Under the pieces are notes generated by a model. That model did no database searches. It saw nothing but the letters and a program-made list of their open reading frames with translations, and was not told the DNA's origin. The position numbers were made by a program, and so were the translations under genes. From a virus, in the IMG/VR virus record IMGVR_UViG_3300032288_005833, positions 1 through 64,000 of that record: 64,000 bases of DNA. One strand, written 5' to 3'. Positions 45,646 through 53,996 of the stretch are shown in pieces. Position 1 is the stretch's first letter. Each line of letters starts with the position of its first letter.

Positions 45646-46875
45646 ATGGCAAGTGTAAATATAAAATTCTCATCAGCAGGAAACGTTACGAGTCAATCGT
45701 ATGAGATATCTGCAAGCGCAACTGAAAATGGGACTTATAGTGTAATTAGTACTATATCAAGAGCAACACTTCTTGCCGGAACTTATATTACGGTTCCCGA
45801 TGGTTCTACATGGATCAAAGGCGATAATGTTACACCAGGGGCACCGGCTGGTACAAAAAAAATAGCAATATCAGGTCTTCCACCAGCACCAACGCCAGAA
45901 CCTACGCCGGCACCAACACCGACGCCAACACCTGCGCCTACGCCAGAACCTACGCCGGCACCAACACCGACGCCAACACCTGCGCCTACGCCAGAACCTA
46001 CGCCGGCACCAACACCTGAGCCAACCCCTGCGCCTACGCCAGAACCTACGCCGGCACCAGCTTTGCCTTACGGTAGTTTACTTACAAAAGAAGGCGATCC
46101 TGAGCCTTACTACTTCACAACTGACATATTAAATAGCGGACAAGACTACTATAGCGGAGGTGGATTCTGTTATGTTTCAGGCGGAGCATTTTATAACGCA
46201 AGCCAAATGTCGGGTAAAACCGAGATCGATGGAACTATATGTAGTTCATACGGAGGTAATTGTACTAACTGTACCGGAACAAGCCCAACGCCTCCTGGAC
46301 CAACACCAGCACCATCACCAACTCCAGGTCCTAGCGGAGGCGGAGGCGGAGGCGGAGGCGGCGGATGTCTAGTTTATGGAACATTAATTACTATGGCAGA
46401 CGGATCATTCAAACCTGTTGAAGAAATAGTAATAGGTGATCTTATTAAAACTGTATCAATAGATGGATTAGATAGCAGCGACGAAGATGCATGGAAAGTA
46501 TACACTTCTACATCATTCTCTTCAACCCCTATGATATCTACAGTAATGAATATATTGGACGATACTTGGATCGAATACTATACAATCAATGGATCTTTAA
46601 ATATCACATTCGAACACCCGGTATTTGTTAAGAGAGATATTGATTATCTATTTACTAGAGTAGTTGATCTAATGCTAGGAGACTTTATCCTAGATGAGAC
46701 TGGAAATTGGGTAGAAGTAACTACAATAGATAAAATAGAATCAAGCGTTCAAACCATTAATATAAACGTTGAAGATAGCGATCTTTATTTCGCTAATGGA
46801 TTACTAGTTCATAATCTTGCTGGCGTAGATAAATCTATATCAGGAGGAGGAGGAATTCCACCGTATCAAAACTAA
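45646..46875 (+). CDS. fibre protein with proline stalk and C-terminal Hint (intein/hedgehog-type) domain, 409 aa
   Basis: Order: a small beta domain (residues 1-80, Ig-like, [17 protein letters not shown]), a PTPEP/PTPAP stalk (about 82-138), a Cys-containing linker domain (about 140-210), a Pro/Gly linker ending in ten glycines, then a Hint domain at 241-390 and a short tail. Hint landmarks are C241 immediately after polyglycine ([20 protein letters not shown]), a GDLIKT strand, the TxxH motif at 321-324 ([10 protein letters not shown]), and the terminal LLVHN with H389-N390. The residue after N390 is Leu, not Cys/Ser/Thr, so standard intein splicing lacks its +1 nucleophile. N-terminal thioester chemistry and Asn cyclisation cleavage remain possible. 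The remaining tail has [11 protein letters not shown], similar to the end of the neighbouring fibre. A self-processing fibre is the inference. Confidence 0.8.
   Translation: MASVNIKFSSAGNVTSQSYEISASATENGTYSVISTISRATLLAGTYITVPDGSTWIKGDNVTPGAPAGTKKIAISGLPPAPTPEPTPAPTPTPTPAPTPEPTPAPTPTPTPAPTPEPTPAPTPEPTPAPTPEPTPAPALPYGSLLTKEGDPEPYYFTTDILNSGQDYYSGGGFCYVSGGAFYNASQMSGKTEIDGTICSSYGGNCTNCTGTSPTPPGPTPAPSPTPGPSGGGGGGGGGGCLVYGTLITMADGSFKPVEEIVIGDLIKTVSIDGLDSSDEDAWKVYTSTSFSSTPMISTVMNILDDTWIEYYTINGSLNITFEHPVFVKRDIDYLFTRVVDLMLGDFILDETGNWVEVTTIDKIESSVQTININVEDSDLYFANGLLVHNLAGVDKSISGGGGIPPYQN
45882..46059 (+). repeat. coding minisatellite, PTPEP/PTPAP/PTPTP stalk
   Basis: Tandem Pro-Thr-Pro units in which Ala, Glu and Thr alternate, arranged as a longer repeat of about 54 bases (units resembling CCAGAACCTACGCCGGCACC recur four times). 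The unit is related to the stalk arrays in the neighbouring fibre gene. Confidence 0.8.
46336..46365 (+). repeat. polyglycine (GGAGGC) run before the Hint domain
   Basis: Ten glycine codons directly precede the Hint Cys241. The run shares the GGAGGC unit with 44935-44961 and gives a flexible, easily accessed N-terminal junction for Hint chemistry. Confidence 0.8.
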
Positions 46876-46881
46876 TAATAT

Positions 46882-47169
46882 ATGAAGTTAACAAAAACTG
46901 AAATATCACAGATAGGATCGATAATGAATAGTTATCGATCCATTCATGAAAGCCTAAATTTTTATGAGAAGAATTTAGTTCTAATGGAGAAAGGAAATAT
47001 AGAAAAATCTAGGGATGAAATAACATCTCTTGGAATAAAAATAAAAGAGAGCATATCAAAATTAAAACAGGAGAGGGAAAAAGAAAAAGATTTTTTTGAC
47101 TTTCTAAAAACCAAATACGGGCCTGGAGAATTTAATGTGGAAACTTTTGAATATAAAACAAAAAAATGA
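46882..47169 (+). CDS. small coiled-coil protein, 95 aa
   Basis: A 95-aa, almost entirely helical and highly charged protein (MKLTKTEISQIGSIMNSYRS, then KESISKLKQEREKEKDFFDF) with a short C-terminal extension. No family recognised. It overlaps the next gene, a membrane-anchored coiled-coil protein, by 4 bases (ATGA), so the two are co-translated and may pair through their coiled coils. No signal peptide. Confidence 0.6.
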   Translation: MKLTKTEISQIGSIMNSYRSIHESLNFYEKNLVLMEKGNIEKSRDEITSLGIKIKESISKLKQEREKEKDFFDFLKTKYGPGEFNVETFEYKTKK

Positions 47170-47909
47170 AACAAGTAGAAAAACAAGTAGAAGTTGTAAG
47201 AGAGTTCAAAAACAACAACAAGAAATTACTTATAATAGCAGGTCTTATTATATTGGGATTTTTAATCTACGGAGCATTTAATAACAGTTATCACGCTAAA
47301 GAAATAAAAGCACTAGAAACCGAGATTGGTGTCGTACAAAAAAAGTTTGATGCAGCAGTAGAAGAAAAAGAAAAATTAAAGGATTCTTCTTTAGTCTATG
47401 AAACAATGGCTGAACAAGCAGGTGCTGAGGCTGATGTATTTAGAGCAAAAGCAGAAAAGGAGAAAAAGGCTAAGGAATTAGCATTATCAGCATTGCACAA
47501 TTTGCCCAAGGATGTAATCGATACATTCTTTGTTAAGAGGTATGCTGAAGTTGTTAAGGCAGACATTGGATTGGAATTAGACAAGAATGTGGGAAATGCA
47601 ATAGTGATAGAATTAGTTGAAAAGGATCATTTGGTTGGACAATTAGCAACATCAGAAAACCTAACAACTACCCTTACCACACAGGTAAGTACCTTACAAA
47701 CATCACTAGGCTTCTCTAAATTAGCTCTTGTTAGTGCAGATTCGGCAATTGCAGCTAGATCAAAGCAATTTGAATTACAGCAGAAGGTAAGTGACCTATT
47801 AAAGCAAGACTTAAAAACGGCTAAGAAAAAAGCGTTTTGGAACAAACTTAAAGGAACTGCAGTTGGCTTAGCTGTGGGCTTTACCGTTGGTATTATTGCA
47901 GTAAAGTAA
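47166..47909 (+). CDS. membrane-anchored coiled-coil protein, 247 aa, possible lysis or ejection factor
   Basis: A lysine-rich N-terminus precedes a single strong membrane segment (residues about 19-38, LLIIAGLIILGFLIYGAF). A long coiled coil (about 40-100, KALETEIGVVQKKFDAAVEE) follows, then a globular/helical middle and a second coiled part. The C-terminal stretch is glycine-rich and hydrophobic (about 225-246, GTAVGLAVGFTVGIIAVK). Topology with an N-terminal anchor and a periplasmic coiled coil resembles inner-membrane spanins, but the hydrophobic C-terminal end and the lack of a lipoprotein partner gene nearby are not typical. It may instead be a virion or membrane component. No lysozyme gene was seen in the window, so a lysis cassette cannot be established. 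Confidence 0.6.
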   Translation: MKQVEKQVEVVREFKNNNKKLLIIAGLIILGFLIYGAFNNSYHAKEIKALETEIGVVQKKFDAAVEEKEKLKDSSLVYETMAEQAGAEADVFRAKAEKEKKAKELALSALHNLPKDVIDTFFVKRYAEVVKADIGLELDKNVGNAIVIELVEKDHLVGQLATSENLTTTLTTQVSTLQTSLGFSKLALVSADSAIAARSKQFELQQKVSDLLKQDLKTAKKKAFWNKLKGTAVGLAVGFTVGIIAVK

Positions 47910-47945
47910 TTCTTAATCGTGATATTATCTCTCTCTATAAAACTT

Positions 47946-47955
47946 GATATATAAG
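47946..47955 (+). promoter_or_regulatory. late-promoter-like motif GATATATAAG
   Basis: GATATATAAG ends 4 bases before the ATG at 47960, with GGAT between. This is the closest spacing in the window; a transcript from this element would start at or inside the start codon. Confidence 0.5.
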
Positions 47956-47959
47956 GGAT

Positions 47960-50455
47960 ATGTCAAGCTTCACCTATACCAGTAAATTTTTCAGTCTTGC
48001 TCCATATTTACTTATGGAGTATAGATATGGTACACAGCCTAATCCTGAGAACCATTCAGTATTATATGGCCTTGATGCCATCGGGTTTGAAAAGATATCC
48101 AATGGATATTTTAATAATGCTGTACAAATTACCAATAGAAATCAGGACACTCAGGCAACTGGTAACGTAAGAGATAGAAGTTCTGTACAAACCTCACAAA
48201 ATACCTTTGTTAGATTAGATATTGATCGTTTAGAAGAATATTTGGATTATGATGATAAATTAACTGATGTCAGTAATCTTCCTGTAGAATTTGAAAATAA
48301 CATCAATGTTTACTATGACACAGTTAGATACCACTTTATAAGTGGCTATAATTTTGGTACTAAAGATGGAGCTATAGTACAAATTCAATTTCAAGAAAGA
48401 AACGGAAAGAAGGCCACTGTTTCTCAGATAACATATGAGAAAGGTGATCTTGATATTACTACACCTAATCCTAATCCCATTTATTTCAATGCTGGGATAT
48501 ATGATCACTTTATAGAAGTTAAGATTCCTTCTTATGCTTCTATTACATATGATTATGATACTCAAGCTGTAAACGGACTAGCGGATCAAACTATTGCATC
48601 TAAGATTAGCTCTGATGGTGAAGGATTTATCAGAAATCAGCCATTTAATGTTTCTCTTTATGAGATAGAATCTACACAGGAAATTAATGGATTCTATTAT
48701 TACCAAACTGCTTTATTTACAGTTGCAACTGTTACTCCGTTCGACGAGTATGCAGATCTTGCTGCTAATATAGTTGAGAATAGCGATTATGATTATTTTG
48801 AATACTATCCTGCGTGGCAAGGAAATTTTATAGAAGATTTTATATATGCGGAGAGTTCGTTGGGTAACACCTATTATATCATTCATGATATTGAATTAAA
48901 AGAGCAAATAGGACTTAGAAGAATTTCCACACAAAAAATTCAATTACTGCAGGACAAGGATTTTAACAGTCCTTATTTATATCGTCCTGTTGTTATGAAT
49001 CCTAAAGCAACTAGCTTTTCGATTAATTATTCAATGAGACTGGTTAATAAGATTAGCAACGTTTCGATATTAAGAACATCAACTGTGACTAGCACAGAGG
49101 TTGATAAGTATGGCCCAGGGGTTAAAAGAATAAATTTATTACATCAACCATATCCACAAAAAGTTTATAACAAGGTAGTTGAACCTGTTATTTCTAAGGC
49201 ATATACATTGAATGTAAATCCGATAGAAAGAGTTATTACTAAATATGTCCCAGCTTTCTTTGAAAGGGAGAACATAAATATTTCAGAAGAAAATTTGACT
49301 ATTGACAATCTTGGGGGTTTAACCCAGTCATCAACGGTGGATGCTTCAATAGCATTTGGTCAAGGGAAATCTAAGATTGTAATCAATCCATATGATAACT
49401 ATTATAAGTTCAGGGTTTTTGTAAAAAATGACGGGAAAGAAAACACATTATTAGATCTTGGATCGAATTCAGATTTCTATTTGGTATTTGAAGGAGGTGA
49501 TAGCAAAACAGTAAAAGTATCTAGCTTAATAAACAGCACGTTCCAAAATCCTAGTAAGGGAGAATTGGTATTTAGAGTTGTTGAATCTGATTCTAAAAAG
49601 GTAGCAGCATTCACAGGAAGAGATTTTCATATAGTTGCAAAAACCAATAATGGGATAGAAACATCAATCTATCACGGCTATTGGATTTTACCTAGTGAAA
49701 GAGACCAAAAGCCAGTTGATGTAACACCAGCAACACCTGCACCTGTACCTGCACCTGTGATAATCTCACCTGTACAGGCAACATCGGCTCCTGCGCCAGC
49801 ACCAATTGCAACACCAACACCAACACCTGTTGCAGCACCAACACCTGTTGCAGCACCAACACCTGTTGCAGCACCAACTCCAACCCCAATAGCAACTCCG
49901 GTTCCTGCTGCTATAGAAACACCTGCACCAGTACCTTCTACACCAACTGTTGATATAATACCTCAACAACCTAAAGAATACTTTGATATTAAAACTGATC
50001 CTGTGATACTAAACGTTGAGCCGGCAGTTATAACCGCTGTAACTGTTGAAGAACCAGTTATTGTTAAAAAGATGCCAATTAAGGCAGATATTGACACCCT
50101 AGCAAATTTAATCAAGATGGACGAGAATGCAGGTAAATCAGTACAAGAAGTTTGTGATTATTATACAGTTCCTGGAAATCCTGGAAATCTTCTTTATGAT
50201 GGTATTACTGTTAGGTTCTTCTTGAATGCTGTTAGATTAGTTCACCCTGATATATTTGGTAGAAGAAGTGACGAATTTGCAATGTATGCAAATTATCTTG
50301 GGGAAATTTACGATCCGTATGAGAACAATAGATATCCATCAGGTGGTGGCGGTGGCGCTGGTGGTGGATATATTGGAGGTGGTGGAGTAGGATATAATAT
50401 CTACGACAAAATACAAGACAGAAGTGAAACGATGGGTCAAACCTTCTTTCTATAA
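47960..50455 (+). CDS. fibre/adhesin-like structural protein, 831 aa
   Basis: A beta-rich body (residues 1 to about 580, with many Tyr/Asp/Asn) is followed by a Pro/Ala/Thr/Val-rich linker (about 587-667, with PTPVAAPTPVAAPTP). A compact C-terminal domain comes next (about 700-780: LIKMDENAGKSVQEVCDYY, VRFFLNAVRLVHPDIFGRR). The protein ends in a glycine-rich stretch (about 795-815) and a short tail with ETMGQTFFL. NPYDNYYKFRVFVKNDGKEN (about 477-496) recalls a segment of the 727-aa structural protein. No enzyme motif seen. A collar, side-fibre or adhesin role is plausible. The next gene is a tail-tube-like protein, which argues for a tail-associated position. Confidence 0.65.
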   Translation: MSSFTYTSKFFSLAPYLLMEYRYGTQPNPENHSVLYGLDAIGFEKISNGYFNNAVQITNRNQDTQATGNVRDRSSVQTSQNTFVRLDIDRLEEYLDYDDKLTDVSNLPVEFENNINVYYDTVRYHFISGYNFGTKDGAIVQIQFQERNGKKATVSQITYEKGDLDITTPNPNPIYFNAGIYDHFIEVKIPSYASITYDYDTQAVNGLADQTIASKISSDGEGFIRNQPFNVSLYEIESTQEINGFYYYQTALFTVATVTPFDEYADLAANIVENSDYDYFEYYPAWQGNFIEDFIYAESSLGNTYYIIHDIELKEQIGLRRISTQKIQLLQDKDFNSPYLYRPVVMNPKATSFSINYSMRLVNKISNVSILRTSTVTSTEVDKYGPGVKRINLLHQPYPQKVYNKVVEPVISKAYTLNVNPIERVITKYVPAFFERENINISEENLTIDNLGGLTQSSTVDASIAFGQGKSKIVINPYDNYYKFRVFVKNDGKENTLLDLGSNSDFYLVFEGGDSKTVKVSSLINSTFQNPSKGELVFRVVESDSKKVAAFTGRDFHIVAKTNNGIETSIYHGYWILPSERDQKPVDVTPATPAPVPAPVIISPVQATSAPAPAPIATPTPTPVAAPTPVAAPTPVAAPTPTPIATPVPAAIETPAPVPSTPTVDIIPQQPKEYFDIKTDPVILNVEPAVITAVTVEEPVIVKKMPIKADIDTLANLIKMDENAGKSVQEVCDYYTVPGNPGNLLYDGITVRFFLNAVRLVHPDIFGRRSDEFAMYANYLGEIYDPYENNRYPSGGGGGAGGGYIGGGGVGYNIYDKIQDRSETMGQTFFL

Positions 50456-50465
50456 TCAATAGACT

Positions 50466-51017
50466 ATGTTATTAAATTCTAGGCAGAATGGTTTTATATT
50501 TAATTTTCCAAAGGGATTTTTCTCTAAAGAATTGGAAACTAAGTATCATGCTTATGTGAAAAGAATGCCTATTCCTTATGACAATCTGAAGGATTTTATG
50601 AATTCAACAATTCAGCAGGTTTCTTTTCCGACATTTCAATCTATAGATCACGTTGAACAGACAAGACCCGGAGGATACAAACAGAATTACAAGAGTGCAA
50701 CCAATATACAGAACCTAATTAGAAGAGATTTCACAGTGTCTTTTAAACTTGGCGAGGGTTTGATTAACTATTGGATCATGTATGAAAGCATGGTTAATTT
50801 TTTAGACTTCAACAACACAGAGCAAGTTCTTCCTGATTTAACACTCAGATTATTAGATCATGAAGGCGTTATCATGTCTAGCATCGAATTTCAACAACCG
50901 ATATATACATCATTATCAGAGACCCAATTAAACTATTCTAGCACGACTCCTCAGTTTTCCACTTTCAGTGTGGGCTTTAGATGTAACTACGTAAACATAA
51001 AATTAGAAATTGGCTAA
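50466..51017 (+). CDS. tail-tube-like protein, 183 aa
   Basis: The 183-aa protein has the pattern of the tail-tube/gp19 fold: a start QQVSFPTFQSIDHVEQTRPG, a central DFTVSFKLGEGLINYWIMYE, then LPDLTLRLLDHEGVIMSSIE and a final FSTFSVGFRCNYVNIKLEI. These are two beta sheets with the 'll D..G.....w.F' and 'isel.....f..fsV.F' features of T4 gp19 and related baseplate tube subunits. It could be the main tube protein or a tube-initiator/cap protein (gp48/gp54 role). Other tube and sheath genes are not in the window, so I cannot choose. Its 3' end overlaps the RuvC-like gene by 8 bases. Confidence 0.5.
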   Translation: MLLNSRQNGFIFNFPKGFFSKELETKYHAYVKRMPIPYDNLKDFMNSTIQQVSFPTFQSIDHVEQTRPGGYKQNYKSATNIQNLIRRDFTVSFKLGEGLINYWIMYESMVNFLDFNNTEQVLPDLTLRLLDHEGVIMSSIEFQQPIYTSLSETQLNYSSTTPQFSTFSVGFRCNYVNIKLEIG

Positions 51018-51678
51018 ACGAATCCTAGGAGTGGATTTCAGTTTAAATTCCCCGGCTTGGTGCTTATTAGCAGAGGGTGAATCTAAATGGGGATCTTTTC
51101 ACCGCACAACAAAGAAGATAGTACCGATGATGACCAAAGATGCATCACCGTTTAAGGTATTCTCAGAAATTCCAAATTTCTCTCTAAAAATTATTGAGAA
51201 GGAAAGAGCTGATGGTGAATATTGGGAAGTAGAGAGAAAAAAAATTGAAAACTTCCTTGTGATAGCTGATTCCTTTATAGAAATGATTAAACCCCATATA
51301 GACGATCAGACAGTAGTTTTCATGGAGGGTATATCATTTGGAAGCTCTGGAAATTCCCTAATAGATATTTCTATGTGTACTGCCCTTATTAGAGAAAGAC
51401 TAGTAAATATAGTGGGGTTTGGGAGATTAAACATTTATTCCCCGACAGCTATTAAAAAATTTGCATGTAAGGGAAATGCAAAAAAAGACGAACTTTATCA
51501 AGCACTTTTAGATAAATACAGTGAGGACAACCTTCTAAGTCCTCTTATCAGACCGCTGAAACAAAATCAGGATCTATGGATAAAAAAAAGCAAGGAAGTA
51601 GAAACACCTTGCTCGGATATTATAGATGCTACTTGGATTAGCCTTTATGGTAAACAAATTTTAGGGGAAACTTTTTGA
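51010..51678 (+). CDS. RuvC-like Holliday junction resolvase (RNase H fold)
   Basis: A 222-aa protein with the four acidic catalytic positions of the RuvC/RNase-H fold: ILGVDFSLNSPAW (D9), VVFMEGISFG (E near 100), and the pair in CSDIIDATWIS (D near 203 and 206). It would cleave four-way or branched DNA, trimming recombination and replication intermediates before packaging. T4 uses a different enzyme (endonuclease VII), and this RuvC type is common in other phages. The start is TTG, inside the end of the tail-tube-like gene. It opens the DNA-metabolism cluster with gp32, primase, UvsY and UvsW. The 58-base gap downstream has no late-promoter-like motif. Confidence 0.8.
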   Translation: MAKRILGVDFSLNSPAWCLLAEGESKWGSFHRTTKKIVPMMTKDASPFKVFSEIPNFSLKIIEKERADGEYWEVERKKIENFLVIADSFIEMIKPHIDDQTVVFMEGISFGSSGNSLIDISMCTALIRERLVNIVGFGRLNIYSPTAIKKFACKGNAKKDELYQALLDKYSEDNLLSPLIRPLKQNQDLWIKKSKEVETPCSDIIDATWISLYGKQILGETF

Positions 51679-51736
51679 ACAACTTAGGGTATAACTTAGG
51701 AATCAATTTTAGTTAATTTAAAAAAATTTAGAAAAC

Positions 51737-52717
51737 ATGGACAATTTAGACATTTTCAGTCTGGACAACGAGGACTTTTTAAAGCCCGAACCAGCAACCA
51801 CAGGAAGCGGAGACGCTAACATTTACAAGCCTTATCCAGAATTAGGCAAAGACGGTGTTTACAAAGCACTTATCAGATTTCTACCTAACGTAGCAAATCC
51901 AAAAAAATCAAAAATCCATAAGTATTACGTTTGGTTGAAAGACCCAGTAGACAACAGCAACTTCGTTGCAGATTGTCCATCAACTGTTGGTAAGAAATCA
52001 ATCTTGAAAGATATCTTCTGGAAATTAAAAAACTCCCCATCTGCAAAAGATCAGGAGTTAGCAAAATCATTTGCTAGAAAAGAAGACTACTATTCTTTAG
52101 TACAAATAGTAAAAGATCCTAACCACCCTGAATTAGAAGGTAAGGTTATGGTATTTAAATTTGGTAAAAAAGTTGCAGATCTAATCGAGCAACAAATTAA
52201 ACCAGAATATGGTAATCCATGCAACCCTTACGATTTATTTGAAGGTAAAAACTTCGGTATTCACGTAAGAAAAGTTGGAGACTGGAACAACTACGATCTT
52301 TGCCAATTCGTTGGTGAGAAAGGACCAATCTCAATCGATGGTACACCAGTAGAAAAATCAGAGGATGATCAAAAAAGAATTGTTGAGTATTTAAAGAAAG
52401 GTCCTCAAGACTTAGTAGATAAATATGACTACAAAGAATGGACAGATGAAGATCGTGATAAAATCACATCTATCATTAGAAACATTGTACCAGACGGAAG
52501 AATGGTAGCAGAGATTCTTTCAGGATCACCCGATTCTAAACCTTCTACTAGCACAAGCAATCCACTTAAAAACGAAGCTAAGAAAAGTCCAGAAGCAGCA
52601 GATGATTTCTTTGGCGATTCTAAATCTCTTGATGAGGTTGAAGAAGCACCAAAGGCAGCTCCTAAAAAACCAGCATCATCTTCAGGCAGTTTAGACGATT
52701 TGTATAACGATCTCTAA
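51737..52717 (+). CDS. gp32: gp32-like single-stranded DNA-binding protein
   Basis: The 326-aa protein has gp32's organisation: a short N-terminal cooperativity region, an OB-fold core (about 40-235, with VYKALIRFLPN, KYYVWLKDPV and GKNFGIHVRKVGDW), then a Ser/Ala/Lys linker and an acidic C-terminal tail ending SLDDLYNDL. The tail recruits replication and recombination proteins in T4. The T4 zinc site (one His and three Cys) is not complete: only H61 and C80 are in the region, with no nearby second and third cysteine. This protein probably folds without zinc. It should coat ssDNA and act with the primase and UvsY/UvsW genes that follow. The leader is A/T-rich with no clear Shine-Dalgarno sequence. 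Confidence 0.88.
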   Translation: MDNLDIFSLDNEDFLKPEPATTGSGDANIYKPYPELGKDGVYKALIRFLPNVANPKKSKIHKYYVWLKDPVDNSNFVADCPSTVGKKSILKDIFWKLKNSPSAKDQELAKSFARKEDYYSLVQIVKDPNHPELEGKVMVFKFGKKVADLIEQQIKPEYGNPCNPYDLFEGKNFGIHVRKVGDWNNYDLCQFVGEKGPISIDGTPVEKSEDDQKRIVEYLKKGPQDLVDKYDYKEWTDEDRDKITSIIRNIVPDGRMVAEILSGSPDSKPSTSTSNPLKNEAKKSPEAADDFFGDSKSLDEVEEAPKAAPKKPASSSGSLDDLYNDL

Positions 52718-52737
52718 GATAATAAATATGAGATTTT

Positions 52738-53790
52738 ATGCAAAAGCTAGGACTAGAACAGGTAAAGAACCTTGTAACTAAGGTTCTACAAAAATCCTTT
52801 CCGGGTAATTCTGGGAAGCAACAGATTTATACCTCTCAGAATAGATTAAATTTTTCTTGTCCTTATTGCGGAGATTCAAATGATCCTAGAAAAAAGAGAG
52901 GCAATCTATATTTAGATAGCCTCTCTTTTAAGTGTTACAACGGAGGTTGTGGACAGTTCAGGGATTTAATTGGGCTACTGTTCGATCATGACTTAAATCG
53001 TGAATTAACGCTAGAACAACTGGATGAAGCGAAGAATACTATTTCGCTTAAAAAATCATCCAGAAGAATCAGTGCTAATGTTGACGTTTTCATCCTAGAG
53101 AATTACAAGGATGTTTTAGTTTACAGAGAAGACTACAAGCAAAAACTTAAGCTGATAGAAATACCCAGGCCAATTAAGGAGTATCTTCTGTCAAGGAATC
53201 AGGTAGCGGATGAAAAGTACTTGTATTGCCCGGTTAAGAAGTCAATACACATCTTAAATCTAACATCTGATGGTAAGTATATTCTAGGATTACAGCTCAG
53301 AAATATGAATAAGAATGCTGTTAACAAGTATTTTACTTATAAGCTTAGCGGTATACATAAAAATCTGCTAAGGAACTTTAATCCTGAAATTATTGCAAAA
53401 GCTGAAGAGCTAGATCCTATCTCTTTAGTGTTTGGATTTTCCACTGTTAATCTTGATGAGACAGTTACTATTTTTGAAGGTCCACTTGATTCTTTTCTTT
53501 TTCCAAATGCTGTTGCGCTTTGTTCGATCAACAATCCTTTCCCGTTTGACATACCTAACAAAAGATGGTTTTATGACGGTGATGAGGCTGGACGCGATGC
53601 ACTTAGAAAAAAAATAGCTGTTGGAGACACAGTTTTTCTGTGGGACAAATTCATAAAAGAGAATGATTTACCTGAAAGGGATAAATGGGATTTAAACGAT
53701 TTAGTAAACTATCTCAGAGAATCCGGAAAGAAAATTAAAAGGTTAGAAAAATATTTTAGTAGTGAACAATGGGATTTAATTGGAATTTAA
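52738..53790 (+). CDS. gp61: gp61-type DNA primase
   Basis: The 350-aa protein has an N-terminal zinc ribbon (residues about 39-72: FSCPYCGDSND, then SFKCYNGGCGQF). It continues with a primase core and a Toprim-like catalytic region, TIFEGPLDSFLF (about 242-253) and KRWFYDGDEAGRDAL (about 278-292), giving E and D-x-D metal ligands. Length and motif order match T4 gp61 (342 aa), which makes RNA primers with the gp41 helicase. The gp41 gene is not in the window. The last 22 bases overlap the following small gene. It belongs to the non-late, replication-type cluster. Confidence 0.88.
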   Translation: MQKLGLEQVKNLVTKVLQKSFPGNSGKQQIYTSQNRLNFSCPYCGDSNDPRKKRGNLYLDSLSFKCYNGGCGQFRDLIGLLFDHDLNRELTLEQLDEAKNTISLKKSSRRISANVDVFILENYKDVLVYREDYKQKLKLIEIPRPIKEYLLSRNQVADEKYLYCPVKKSIHILNLTSDGKYILGLQLRNMNKNAVNKYFTYKLSGIHKNLLRNFNPEIIAKAEELDPISLVFGFSTVNLDETVTIFEGPLDSFLFPNAVALCSINNPFPFDIPNKRWFYDGDEAGRDALRKKIAVGDTVFLWDKFIKENDLPERDKWDLNDLVNYLRESGKKIKRLEKYFSSEQWDLIGI

Positions 53791-53996
53791 CAAAGGAGGA
53801 GCTTGAAGAAATAGATCGTAAAAGGTCATTACTGAAAGTTCCTATAGCATATAAAGTAGATGACTCTTTAGAAGTGCCGGATCTTAGTGACAATTTCACA
53901 CCAAAAGAAGAGAAGGCAATTAAGAGGATTAAAACTGAGGTTGTAGATATTAAGATTAAAAAGACAAAGAATAAAAGCAATAAATTGTATGAGTGA
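53769..53996 (+). CDS. small charged protein, 75 aa, in the primase-UvsY operon
   Basis: The 75-aa protein overlaps the primase end by 22 bases and UvsY by 8 bases. It starts MGFNWNLTKEELEEIDRKRS and ends in a Lys-rich tail (TEVVDIKIKKTKNKSNKLYE). No family recognised. Location between two recombination/replication genes with overlapping frames suggests a real gene; the basic tail may contact nucleic acid. T4's UvsY.-1/.-2 small genes hold a comparable position, but no similarity is claimed. Confidence 0.65.
   Translation: MGFNWNLTKEELEEIDRKRSLLKVPIAYKVDDSLEVPDLSDNFTPKEEKAIKRIKTEVVDIKIKKTKNKSNKLYE

Noticed and set aside
45646-46875. A canonical splicing intein
   Set aside because: The residue after the terminal Asn is Leu, so the +1 nucleophile for splicing is absent, no homing endonuclease is seen, and the flanks are low-complexity linkers and not a conserved protein active site.
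47166-47909. Calling the membrane coiled-coil protein a spanin
   Set aside because: Topology is partly right but there is no lipoprotein partner, endolysin or holin in the window and the hydrophobic C-terminus is atypical.
42718-50455. A diversity-generating retroelement acting on the fibre genes
   Set aside because: No reverse transcriptase and no template/variable repeat pair were seen; the fibre repeats are simple coding stalks.
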